Assembly: GCA_019188255.1 (NCBI GenBank)
Contig: JAETXT010000011.1
Span: 1,984,001-2,048,000, forward strand
Direction: 5' to 3'
Length of the DNA: 64,000 nucleotides
Source: Verticillium longisporum
Lineage: Eukaryota; Ascomycota; Sordariomycetes; Glomerellales; Plectosphaerellaceae
Made by a program: the position numbers and the translations under genes. Under the pieces are notes generated by a model. It was not told where the DNA came from. It saw only the letters and a program-made list of their open reading frames with translations, and did not search any database. This document shows, piece after piece, positions 11,034 through 21,800 of the stretch. Each line of letters opens with the position of its first letter. The stretch's first letter is position 1.

Positions 11034-12574
11034 TTACGCGACGGACAGGACGTACTGCAGACCAGCCCACTGCTCGCCGACGTTGGGACGGATCTGCTCG
11101 GGCGGCAGCACAAAGCCGCCGGCGCCGGCGGACGCGGGCCTCAGCTCAATGGTCCAGGCAAACTCGGCCTCGACGGCACCCGCGTGAAAGTCGGGGGCGC
11201 TGCCGGTGGTGGCGTAGAGCTCGCGGCAGCTGGAGCCGTAGACGTACTTGGAGCCGTTGACGGCGAAGACGGCGTCGGCGTAGCACTTGGCGACGTGGAC
11301 CTGGCGGTCAAAGTTGGGGGCACGACGGAGCAGTCGTAGCCGTAGGGGTGCAGGGCGTACCGGCCGTAGGAGTGGAAGACGATGAAGGGCTTGGCGCCGT
11401 GCTTGGCCTTGACCGTGTCGGACCAGGCGACGGGCGAGGCAATCTCGGGCGTGTCGGCGGAGGCGTGGCCCCGGTAGGGCACGCCGCCGGGGTTGTCCGA
11501 GGCGCCGCCCGGGTAGTGCCAGCCAAAGGGCCAGTTACGGTTGCCGTCGGTGCCGACGCACGTCGTGTTGGCACGAGGCTGGCGGTTCTTGCGCCAGAGG
11601 CGAGTCGACGTCTGGGTGAAGACGAAACCTGGGGGTTGGGTTAGTGGGGTTGGAACGTTGTAGAGCGAGCATGCTCAGAGACGCACCGTCGGGGTTCACA
11701 AAGGGAATGACGTAGTAGTCAAACTTGTCGACGAGAGCCTGGGTGCCCTTGTCGCCCTCGAGGTAGCCCGAGATGAGCTTGTAAGCGAGGTACTCGGTCG
11801 TCTGCGCCCGTTAGCCTTGGGGTCCGATGGAAGCGGTCGTGCGGTCGTCGACTCTTCGCTTTCGCTCGAAGCAGGGCTCCGCCACGTACCAGAGCAGACA
11901 CCCACTCGCGGGCGTGGACGGTCGAGTGCCACGACACGGCAGGGTTCGCATCCTTGCCGTCCTTGCCCCAGAAGTGAATGCCGTAAATATCACGGCCCTC
12001 GTACGACTTGCCGGCGACGAAAAGCTCCGAGTTGTTGGGGAACGAAGCGTGCAGGTCGTCGAAGAAGTCGCCGTGCTCGGCGTAGGGGTGGTACGCGTCC
12101 CACCAGGACAGGTCGGGCAGCGTAGAATCATCATTTTGCCCTGTGTGAAGAGAGGAAGAGAGTCAGCAACAGCGACAGCGCCAGCAATTCAAAGTTTCAA
12201 CGGTGCGGACGAATGACGTGGGGGAGCCTTTGTCTCGGCCGCCCAACAGCTGAAAGAGAAGACGTACTCCGCCGGTAGACGTTGCCCTGGCTCTCAGCCG
12301 CAATGTCGGCGCCGAGGTCCTCCTGGAGCAGCTCGCTCGCGAGACCGAGGGCCTGGAAGGCCTCGAGGTTCTCGGGGGCGATGGCGACGTCGAGGTGGCC
12401 GGGCGCGTGGTGGTCATCCTCGACAATGGCATCGAGGGCCTCGAGCTGGGCCTGGACGGTGGCCGTGTCGCTGCCCGTGGCGACGCGGAAGACCTGGTAG
12501 CCGTCGTAGGTGACAAACTCGGTGGCGGCGACGGCGGCGGCGAGGACCGCGAGGGTGGCGGTTCGGAACTTCAT
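11034..12574 (-). CDS. Secreted M14 metallocarboxypeptidase, interrupted by a one-base frameshift
   Basis: This is a zinc exopeptidase of family M14 that removes C-terminal residues from peptides outside the cell. Exons are 12574-12268, 12140-11890, 11801-11687 and 11628-11034, with introns of 127, 88 and 58 bp. A signal peptide (MKFRTATLAVLAAAVAA) is followed by a propeptide of about 85 residues. Zinc ligands are visible as HAREW (H178, E181) and FIVFHSYG. The frame then breaks after residue 328 at the C5 tract 11316-11320. Allowing one extra base there restores a C-terminus with CYADAVFAVNG, YVYGSSC and the catalytic-Glu motif AWTIELRP, about 422 residues in total and normal for the family. 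As written, the product would read out of frame to a stop at 11141 and lack the catalytic Glu. Confidence 0.85.
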
Positions 12575-13612
12575 GGCGAAGCAGTCGAGAGAGAGAGAGA
12601 GAGAGAGAGCTCCGGGGAATACCAATTGACGAGGAGGATGAGGCTGCAAGACGACGGGTAGGCCGACAGCCAGCGTAGAAGGTCTTGTTGGAAGAGTATT
12701 TATGCAACGCATCAGGGCATCGTCCATGGCCATCGTTTTCCGAAATAGGAAGCTACCTGTGCCATCTCCACGTGCGGCGTAGTGGTGTGCTGGCCCGGTG
12801 CCTTGGCGGAGGGACGGCGGGTGCAAGGCTCTGAAGCGGTTGAATAAGAATGCAACAGTCAGGTACGGCGCAGAGGAAGAGAGGCGCGCAAGGATTGGCG
12901 AGAGTTGCCCTGACGTCGTGGTGAACTGACGAGCTGGCGTACTGACGAGCTGACGAACCGTGTATGGTCAAGTCAGCGCCCCAGACGGACTGTAGGCGTG
13001 GCGCATGTCGCGATCCGCCCAGGCTGTCGGTCGATCGTTGCCAGAAGCCGTGGTTGGTCGGACCGTGGCTCGACAGAAAATAGCATCGTGGATTGGCATC
13101 CCCAACAGGGCAGGTCGTAAGGAGGAGCGGCGGATCGTCAGTCCACGGGGCGAGCACGCAAGAGCCGGCCCCGCCGTGCCGAAGCGACCCGCTTTTCCGC
13201 CGGTGCCTCCTGACTATCTGGTCCGGCGCTGGCTGCCTGGTTTGTGGTCGATGGCAGTCGACCGAATGCAAGTTGGGTTCGATGGGTGCGAGCAAAGTGC
13301 CACCAATAGGTTGACTTGAGGAGGAAGCTGCCAATGTGTTGGGCTGGACATGGACCTCCATTGATCAGGTCGAGTCGTTGGAAGCCATGAGTACATCCTG
13401 GGCCGTGGCCATGATGACGCGAGGCCGCCGCTCATCGCCATCGGCCCTGCCCTTGCTCTCCTTGCTGATAAGCAGCGTCCTCTGTCACATCTCCAGAGGC
13501 ATCTTCACCTTTTGCATCATTCATCTCCTCGACCCTTGACCGAGCCATTGGCCACCCAGGAATCCCCATCACACCCATCCACCGTTGGCAATTGCTACCC
13601 CGCATCGCCACC
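12575..13612. promoter_or_regulatory. Divergent upstream region of the carboxypeptidase and R3H-associated genes
   Basis: About 1 kb separates two divergent start codons. It holds a GA microsatellite (12587-12609) in the carboxypeptidase 5' UTR and an imperfect direct repeat of TGACGAGCTG near 12926-12955. No gene is supported inside. Confidence 0.45.
12587..12609. repeat. (GA)n microsatellite in 5' UTR
   Basis: A GA tract of about 23 bp lies 13 bp upstream of the carboxypeptidase start codon, the same arrangement as at the membrane-protein gene near 8.85 kb. Confidence 0.75.
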
Positions 13613-14915
13613 ATGCCTGGCCTCTACAGCGCTGTGCCCCCTCCATCTGAGGGCCCGGGGCCGGCTGCATCACCAGCTGTCAAGGCAGCCTCGCCGTCGC
13701 CAAGGACCCCCTCACGCCAGAACAACCATGCGACGCCGCCCGGCGTCATCGACATTGAAGCCTGGACCATCTCCGCCCTTCAATCCCTGAGCGTCAGTCC
13801 TATCGCGCGAGGCACCGGTTCGCCACTCACCATCCCGCTCGACGAAGCTCCCAAACAGAAGGAGGACAAGACCCAGGCTGAGGGGACGAGACGAACAGTC
13901 ACCATCGCTGTCGATCCGCGTGCCGAGCCCATTCGAAGGCCCCTGAGCCGTCGTGACAGCTTGAAGTCGAGAGATGCGGCGCTCAAGGGCAGCGAAGGCA
14001 GCCGACAGCGCCGCCGTTGGGAGAATGGTGAGTCCCCCCTTTTGGCCACAGGCCTGGCCTGTCCGTTGCGCGACACGCCTCCATCCCCTCCTACGTGACC
14101 ATGTCCTGACAAGGCCTCCCTCCAGACCGCCTCATCGGCGTTCCCAACGCCCAGCCGCCCATCCCCTCCGACTTTGAGCCTCGCCCGACACACCCCATCC
14201 ACCACGTTCCCTACCACCTCGCCGCCTTCTGGGATCGCGACTCGCCCACGTCGGCCTCTGTCCGTCAGCGCCTCGACACAAAGTCTCTCGCGCAGCAGGC
14301 CCGCCGCAAGACGCAGCAGCTCGCCAACGGATCCGCCACCGGCCGCGGCGCCGGCATGGTGCCGCGCGACCTGCGCGATTACACCAAGCGGTCCCCGGCC
14401 ATCAAGAACTGGGTCCGTTTCCTCGAGGAGCCCGTCCGCAACTTTGTGCGCCAGCAGCGCGGCGACGCCCCCGTAGACGAGGACACGGATGCCGAGGGCC
14501 TGGACAGCGAGGACGAGGAGATTGTCTTTGTTGGCCGCAAGAACCAGCCCACGCCTGCTGCTGCCGCTGCTGCTGCTGCCAAGGCGCAGGGCTGGAAGAA
14601 GGCGACGCGCGACGACGGCAGCGGCAACCTCGAGACAGGCGTTGTGTTTGACGAGCTCGGCGATGACGACAGCGCGTCCTTCAAGTTGGTTCTCCCCAGA
14701 GACAGCCAAGGACGAATCGCTTACTGACTTGTTCTTCTCGCAGGCGCTGGCTCACACACTCCATCTCCGACTACTACGGCCTCGAGTCGCGCTCCGTCAC
14801 GACGGGGACACCCGCCCGACGCGTCGTCTACATTGGCTCGAAACAACTCGAGACCAAACACAGGGGGCCCAACGCCAGCCATGATCTTCCGCGGCCGCTG
14901 TGGGAGATTTGCTGA
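13613..14915 (+). CDS. R3H-associated N-terminal domain protein with C-terminal R3H-like domain
   Basis: Three exons (13613-14027, 14126-14684, 14744-14915) with introns of 98 and 59 bp give 381 residues. The start ATG lies in a gccaccATG context and opens MPGLYSAVPPPSE; an in-frame ATG 21 bases upstream (13592) is less favoured. After a disordered Ser/Pro/Arg-rich N-terminus, the middle carries the R3H-associated signature: HVPYHLAAFWDRDSP, MVPRDLRDYTKRSPAIKNWVRFLEEPVRNF. An acidic stretch and a poly-Ala tract follow. The C-terminal exon gives KRWLTHSISDYYGLESRSV, with the RxxxH core of R3H domains that bind single-stranded nucleic acid. The third exon is essential for that domain, which supports the splice model. 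A role in RNA binding is inferred from the family only. Confidence 0.85.
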
Positions 14916-15486
14916 GGCGAGCGCGCTCTTTTTTCGCGCGAGCACCCTGCGAGGGGCTTCCGATGAGCCCCAGTGTGACATGTCTGTATATCTCACCCAT
15001 CTGTCTGCCTCTGCATATCGTGGCCGTTGGCGTAGAGCTCTTTTCCTTCTGCGAATACGACGCAATACACGGCCGACTCATGGCCACCTTTGAGATTGGC
15101 CTCTCACGTGGCCCTCTGCTTGCTCTTGTGTGGTGCTTCTTGCATGAAGAATGACATGTCAAAACGTATGGATATGACATGAAACATCTTGACCAACAGT
15201 GATGCCTAAGAGAGACTGTTTTCCTGTATCAGAGGAGGAACTAATCACAGCGTGGCGTGATACTACTGTTGGCCTCGCTTCCCTCCATCTCTCAGCTCAC
15301 CCGTGTACTCATGGAGTCTCCCAAGATGCGTCTCGTCCAGGCCTCGAAAGGGGGTAGTCCAGTCGACGCCTCAGAAGTCTCTGGATCGTGGCCGGGAAAA
15401 GCGTCTGTAGAGTGAAAGTCTTGAGATGGATCAGACGCAGGCCAGAGGCGCCCTTGGATTTCGAACAGCACCCATTCACGTCTCAC
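14916..15486. other. Intergenic, convergent 3' ends
   Basis: This 571-bp gap separates the R3H-associated gene and the P450 gene. Only UTR-like sequence is seen. Confidence 0.6.
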
Positions 15487-17285
15487 CTACTCCTGAGATG
15501 AAGCCGGTTCCCTGAGCTTCACTCTCATCCTCATGCTAGACCTAGGCCGCGCCTCCATGCCAATCTCCTGGAACGCCAGATCTCCCACCAGCTTATCAAG
15601 ATCCATGTACATAACCCTCTCACTCGTTCCCTCGACGACCGTCTCGAAGTCAAACCACCGCGCCGTCAGCAGCAGCATGACCCGCAGCTCGTCCATGGCC
15701 AGATCCTGCGCAATGCACGCACGGGGCCCCCTCTCGAACGCCCGCCACGCATACCGGTGCGTCGCCGCCCCCTCCTCGCCGAGGAAGCGCTCCGGGCGGA
15801 AGACCTTGGGATCGCCCCAGAGCGAGGCGTCCATGTGCGACGTGTGCGCGCACGGCACGACCATGACGCCCTCGACAGGGTACGCGCGCCCCTGCCACGA
15901 GAGCGACGTCGTGCCCGGCGGCGCCGCGCGGATGGTGAAGCCGATGGGGAAGAACCGCAGCGTCTCCTTGATGACGGCGTTGGTGTACTCGAGCCTGTTG
16001 GTCCGCTTGGGGTCCTCTTCGACCAGGGCGACCGTCGCGTCGAGGCCCGGCGCGAAGACCTCGTCGTGCTCCCTGCGCAGACGCGCCATGGCTTCGGGGT
16101 GCACGCTCAGGAGCATCGCTGCAAAGGTGAACGTGTCGGTCGTTGTGCCGTGGCCGCCGAGCAGCAGTGCTTTCAGGCTGTATTGGTTAGCTCGTTCGAT
16201 TATCCATTGCCGTTTTTCTTTTATGTTTTTTTACAAGAGGCCACGAATACTCACTTGGTGACGGCGTCCTCGAAGAACCTCTCGTCAAGAGGCACACCCG
16301 GCAACGCTTGGATGCGGTCCAAAACAATGCGATCCATGATGCTCCTCGCCTGCCGCCGAGAAGGCAGCGCCTTTTCGTCCAAGAACGTCTTGTGCCTCTC
16401 CGTCATGGACGCGGCGAGCGTATCGTGCACCCGCCTCCTCAGCGCCTCGAGCTCGGCCCGCGCGCGCCGCCTCGCGAGCGGGTTCCAGCTGCCGAGCACC
16501 GTCGTCGCCGGGCTGATGGACGCGCGCAGGTCGTGCAGCAACGGCGACCCCTCCCTCTGCGCCTCGAGCGAGTACCCAAAGACAATCTTGCCGACAACGT
16601 CAAACACCATCTTGGCGCTCTCCTCCTCCATCGAAAAGGCGGCGTCGTCGTCATCGCGGGCCAGGGCGTGCAGTCGCGCGTGGAAGACGAGGACCTGCTC
16701 GGCAATCATGCCGAGCATGGGCTTAACGTACGTCGGCGTGAAGCCCGAGCCGACCATGCGGTGGTTCGCCTTCCAGCGCTCGCCGTTGGACGCCACGATG
16801 CTGTCCTTGCCGGTGAAGGGGCGCAGAAAGTTCTCAATGGTCGGGTGCTTGGGGTACGAGCTCACCGAGAGCACCTGCATCGCGGCGTCCGGGTCCGTGA
16901 TGACCATCTGCGGCTCCATGAAGGGCCAGGGGTCTATGAAGGAGATGCCCGGCAGCGTAAACATGTGCGACATGTACGTGTAAAAGTGCTGCGGGTGCGT
17001 GTTGGCCGGGAACCGGGCCATGACGTCCCGGAAGACGCCAATGTGGCCGAACAGGAGCGAGTGGCCTGGCGGTTGAGGCTGTTATTCCCCCAACCCCCCT
17101 CGCAGTCAGTTCACCGTCGAGCTGGGTTTGGCGCGGGATGGGCTGTGTGATGAGCTTGAGACTCGATGTGGGAGACTCACGAGATTTCTGAAGAACAGGC
17201 GTGCGCGCACGAGCTTGAAGACGCCATACACCAGGGCCGCCACGGCGGCGCTGAAGGCCAGCAGCGAGTTGGAGACGCCAAACAT
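15487..17285 (-). CDS. Cytochrome P450 monooxygenase
   Basis: Three exons (17285-17181, 17078-16255, 16177-15487) with introns of 102 and 77 bp give 539 residues. The first exon encodes a membrane anchor (LLAFSAAVAALVYGVF). Exon 2 opens with the proline hinge PQPPGHS (36-42), which fixes the acceptor at TAACAG. The I-helix is LKALLLGGHGTTTD (311-324), the K-helix ExxR is E381-T-L-R384, the PERF-like motif is FRPERFLG (436-443), and the heme loop is FERGPRACIA (457-466) with Cys464 as ligand. The residue two after the Cys is Ala instead of the usual Gly. The enzyme would oxidise a hydrophobic substrate at the endoplasmic reticulum with a P450 reductase. The substrate is unknown and no biosynthetic neighbours are present, so a cluster role is not supported. 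Confidence 0.92.
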
Positions 17286-18862
17286 TGCTGACGCCTATGT
17301 CGCGGCACACGGTCGGGAGAAGCTGTCGACTTGGATGCCTGTCGCGACACGCACGAAAGCGAAAAGAGAAACTCTCATGGCTGACGACAAGCCCGCAGTC
17401 AAACTCCATGAAATCCCTCGTCAACGCCGCAAGCCACCATGCAGGCCCCTCCTCACCCTGGCTACACATGCTTTTTTTTGTGTGGTGCGGCACACGCTGA
17501 AGACTCATGCAAGCTAGAGGGCGATCTGATAAGATCATCTGATTAGATCAACCCTCAGTGGTCTCGCGAGATTACATGGCGCAAGTTTAGCTTTCGGCTA
17601 GCCCCCAATTCAGGTTCGAGACCGCCGACAGAGGTGGGAAGCCGGCATTTCTTAGCCGAACAGGCGCTGAGGAATAACCATAAGAGAAGAGCTGGGCATA
17701 AGTCAAGGTATTGTAAGGCAAGGTAGGCTACCCCGCTCTGAGGATATCCAACAGTTGGTTATGGTTCTGCTGACTCCGCATGATGATAGTATCCTTATAT
17801 CTATAGATAAATCAGCCATCGACCCTCTCGAGTGTCCACCCAAATCAAGGCATCGTGCGTCGTTTCTGTTCAACCACGCGCTAGTATCTTGTAGTCGTAA
17901 TATATCACTTTGTCATGCCTGGAGTAACAAGATGCACATTCCATCTAGCTGATTGTCAAAGGAGTCTCGCGACGAGTGAAGGACGGCAACTGTTGATCTC
18001 CTGGGGATCTCTAATCAAGTAGCACAATCAATACCCTCCTCTAGCAATGGGACGGCGATCCTCCTTATACGTAGTCCCCCGTAGCGCTCGGTCCCCTATG
18101 CTCTGTAACTCCTCTGTCAAGCAACAGGTGCCCCGCAGCGACCCCGTCGTCTCTCGAGGGTCCTGATACTGATTGTGCTCGCATGTAGTAGGACAGTAAC
18201 GACAGCGCGCAATGCCTGGCTCATTATGCATACGCCGGGCGTATCAACGTCACGATCCACATCTACGTACAGATTATATGCGAAGGCGGGGGAGTACAAG
18301 TATGGAACGACGATGACACAATTGCAGGGCAATGGTGGTTTGACAGCGGTACAAGAGCAGGAAGCCTCGAAAGGCTAGCATCTAGATTTACTCAAGGCGA
18401 CCCTTGTCGTACATCGCCGATAAGGTGAAGAAAGTGTGAGCCGTCTTCTATGGGTGGGCTCTGTCGTGGCGCACTACTTAGCACGTCAAGCTGGCCACAT
18501 GCTGGAATCTCAACAAGCCACTCACCTTTACTTCACTCGCCATTGCATTCTTAGCTCATTCAGTCAAGCCCCTTAGATTGAGAGAGAACTGTCAACTTGA
18601 AGTCAATTTCAAAGCCTGTGCTGAGCTTTCTAAGGCTCGGCGACATGCGAATTAAATAGCGGCCTATAAGGCCTTTGAAGAGAAGTGCGTCAGACCACCA
18701 GAGAAAGCCAAGAACCGTCTTGTTGACGCGTTTGCCAACTCCATTACAACACCGAATGATGGTCCCGGCCAACTCCCGTTCAACTTTATACATGAGAAGG
18801 AAATAGACAAAGGAAACAGACAAGGGGAAAAGCCATCATATCGTTGCCACGATGAACATGTC
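17286..18862. other. Intergenic, 1.6 kb
   Basis: This holds the P450 upstream region and the downstream flank of the giant cysteine-rich gene. The stretch from about 17.7 to 18.6 kb is comparatively AT-rich. Small frames have no recognisable similarity, and I found no tRNA-like fold. Confidence 0.5.
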
Positions 18863-21800
18863 CTAAGCACCGATGCCGAAGCCGATGCCAAAGGCGACAC
18901 AAGTCTTGCCCTCGCACCTGGTAAGTGGAGGACAACCAAATCCGAGGATGCCGCCGCAACGCTGCCCAGCGCCGGCAGGCTGTTGTGTGTTGCCGCCGCT
19001 GCTGCTGCCACCAGCGGTGGCGCCTCCACCGGCATTGGCACCGGCATTGACACCTCCACCGGCATTGGCACCAGCGTTGACGCCAGATCCGCCGGCGTTG
19101 GCCCCAGCATTCACACCACCGCTGGCTCCTCCGTTGGCTCCGGCACTGGCACCTCCACCACCATTCGCTCCGGCGTTGACACCGCCGCTGGCACCTCCAT
19201 TGGCGCCAGCGTTGACACCGCCGCTGGCACCTCCATTGGCATCGGCGTTGACACCTCCACCGGCATTGGCGCCGGCGTTGACACCGCCGCTGGCACCTCC
19301 ATTGGCACCGGCGTTGGCACCTGATCCGCCGGCGTTGGCCCCAGCATTGACACCACCGCTGGCACCTCCATTGGCGCCAGCATTGACACCTGATCCGCCG
19401 GCATTGGTGCCGGCGTTGACACCACCACTGGCACCTCCGTTGGCTCCGGCACTGGCACCACCAGTACCCCCGTTAGCGCCAGCGTTGACACCGCCTCCAG
19501 CATTGGCTCCCGCATTCATACCACCACCGGTACCACCGTTGGCTCCAGTGTTAACACCACCCCCGACGTTGGCGCCGGCGTTGACGCCGCCAGTGGCGCC
19601 TCCACTAGCTCCGGCGTTGACACCGCCGGTGGCGCCTCCACTAACTCCGGCGTTGATACCACCAGTGGCGCCTCCGTTGGCTCCGGCGTTGGCACCACCG
19701 GTAGCACCTCCATTGGCTCCGGCGTTGACACCGCCGGTGGCGCCTCCACTAACTCCGGCGTTGATACCACCAGTGGCGCCTCCATTAGCTCCGGCGTTGG
19801 CACCACCGGTAGCACCTCCATTGGCTCCAGCGTTGACACCGCCTCCGGCGTTGGCACCGGCATTGACACCGCCTCCGCCGTTGGCTCCAGCATTGACACC
19901 GCCGCCGACGTTGGCGCCGGCATTGACACCACCTGCACCGACATTAGCCCCGGCATTAGCTCCGGCGTTGACACCACCGGTGCCACCGTTGGCGCCAGCG
20001 TTCACACTGCCTCCGGCTCCGACGGTGCCGCCGGGCACGGTCACGGAGCCCTCACCACCAGCGCTGACGCCGGTCGAGGGTCCCGTGTTGGTGCCGCTAA
20101 AGGGGTTGAAGGTACACCTGCTGCGGGTAGCATCCTCGCAGCGCTGGAAAGGTCCGCAGCGAATGTTGCCGCAGAGAATGCCGGTGCCGAGGGTAACGCC
20201 CGTCTCGCCTGGGAGGCCGCAGACTTTGCCGCCAAAGCTGAATGGACCGAAATTGATGCAGATCTGGACGCCCGGGCAGACCTTGTCGCCACACTGGGTG
20301 TTCTGTGCGGGCGTAGTCGTGCCAGCGTCGCCAGCGAGGCCGCACGAGCTGGTAGCGGCGTTGAGACATGTTTGACCGGTGGGGCAGGTAGCACTGCCGC
20401 ACTTGGTTCCTGAAGGTGTCTCGCCGCCGCCGCCGCCGGTTGGGGGTGTAGTTGTTCCATCATTGCCGCCCGTATTGCCGCCGACAGTAGGCAGGTTGAC
20501 GCAGATGTAGGAGCCAGGAAGCGCCGCTGACTCAATGCAGGCCTCGGCTGACGAGCACGCGCGACCCGTGTTGCCGCAGTTGGTGCCCGCGTTACCACCC
20601 TGGGGCCCGGGAGCGAGGGCTACACAGACAAGAGCGTTGCCGACGGGGCTCTGGATGCAGACCTGGGCGTTCGTGCAACGAGCGCCGCCGGTCCCGCAGG
20701 GTTCGCCGGTGACAGGCGGGGTGACGCCGGCCACGCAGGTGCCGCCTTGAGAGCACTGCAGGGGGCTCAGGCAGGGTCGGGTCGCGCTGCAGGGGTCGTT
20801 GAGGTTGCCGGGCGTCTCGGCCGGTGTCTCGCACGTCTTTCCGCTGCCGCAGACGAGGGGCGAGCGGCACAGACGGGCCTCGCTGCAGGTTTCGCCGGGA
20901 CCACCCGGTGTATTGACGACAGGCGCCTCGCAGACGTTGCTATTGCAGAGAAGCGGGCTCAGGCAGGGCGCGGTAGGGCTGCAAGATTCACCGACAGCAC
21001 CGGGGGTCACTGTCGGCGTCCCGCACGTGCTGGACTCACCACAGACGAGAGGAGCCAAGCAGGGTTTCTGTGCGCTGCAGGCAGCGCCAGCGCCTCCGGG
21101 AACGTCGGTCGGAGCGTCCTCGCAGACGTTGGACGAGCCGCAAACGAGGGGCGAGGCGCAGAGCTGGCTGGGACCGCAGGGCTGACCACTGCCGGCCGGA
21201 GGAGGCGTGGCACAGATGTCTCCCTCGCCGCAGACAAGGGGCGCGGCACAAGGTTGAAGGGTGCCGCACGTGGCGCCGAGATCACCAGGAGGCGGGGCTG
21301 CGCAGACATTGCCAGTGCCGCAGACGAGAGGGGTCTCGCAAGGCTGTTTGTCGCCGCAGGTGGCGCCGAGCTTGCCAGGGACGACGGGAGGCAGAGCACA
21401 TTTGCTCTCGGTGCAGACGAGGCCAGTCGCGCAGTCGCCGACAACAGTGCATGTGTCACCGACAGCTCCAGGCACATTGGGAGCAGGGGCAGTCGTGCAC
21501 TTGTTCTCGCTACCACAGATGAGGGGCGAGATACAAGGCTTGTCGGTGCTGCACTCGTCGTTGAGACCACCTTGTCCCTGTCCGCCAGTGGCGGGGATGC
21601 AGACATCGCCCTCACAGAGGAAGGGGCTCAGGCAGGGAAGTGTGAGGCTGCAAGCTTCTCCGACGTTGCCGCCGGCGGGAGGAGTAATAGTTGTGTCAAC
21701 ACAGACAAGAGCCTCGCTGCAGAACAGAGGACTCTGGCACGGCTTCAGAGGACCACAGACGTCTCCGGCGCCACCAGGGGTTGGCTGCTCGGGCAGGGCA

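Noticed and set aside
11141..11482. Out-of-frame continuation of the carboxypeptidase as a genuine alternative C-terminus
   Set aside because: It is Ser/Pro/Ala-rich read-through of GC-rich DNA, whereas the other frame carries the conserved catalytic segment.
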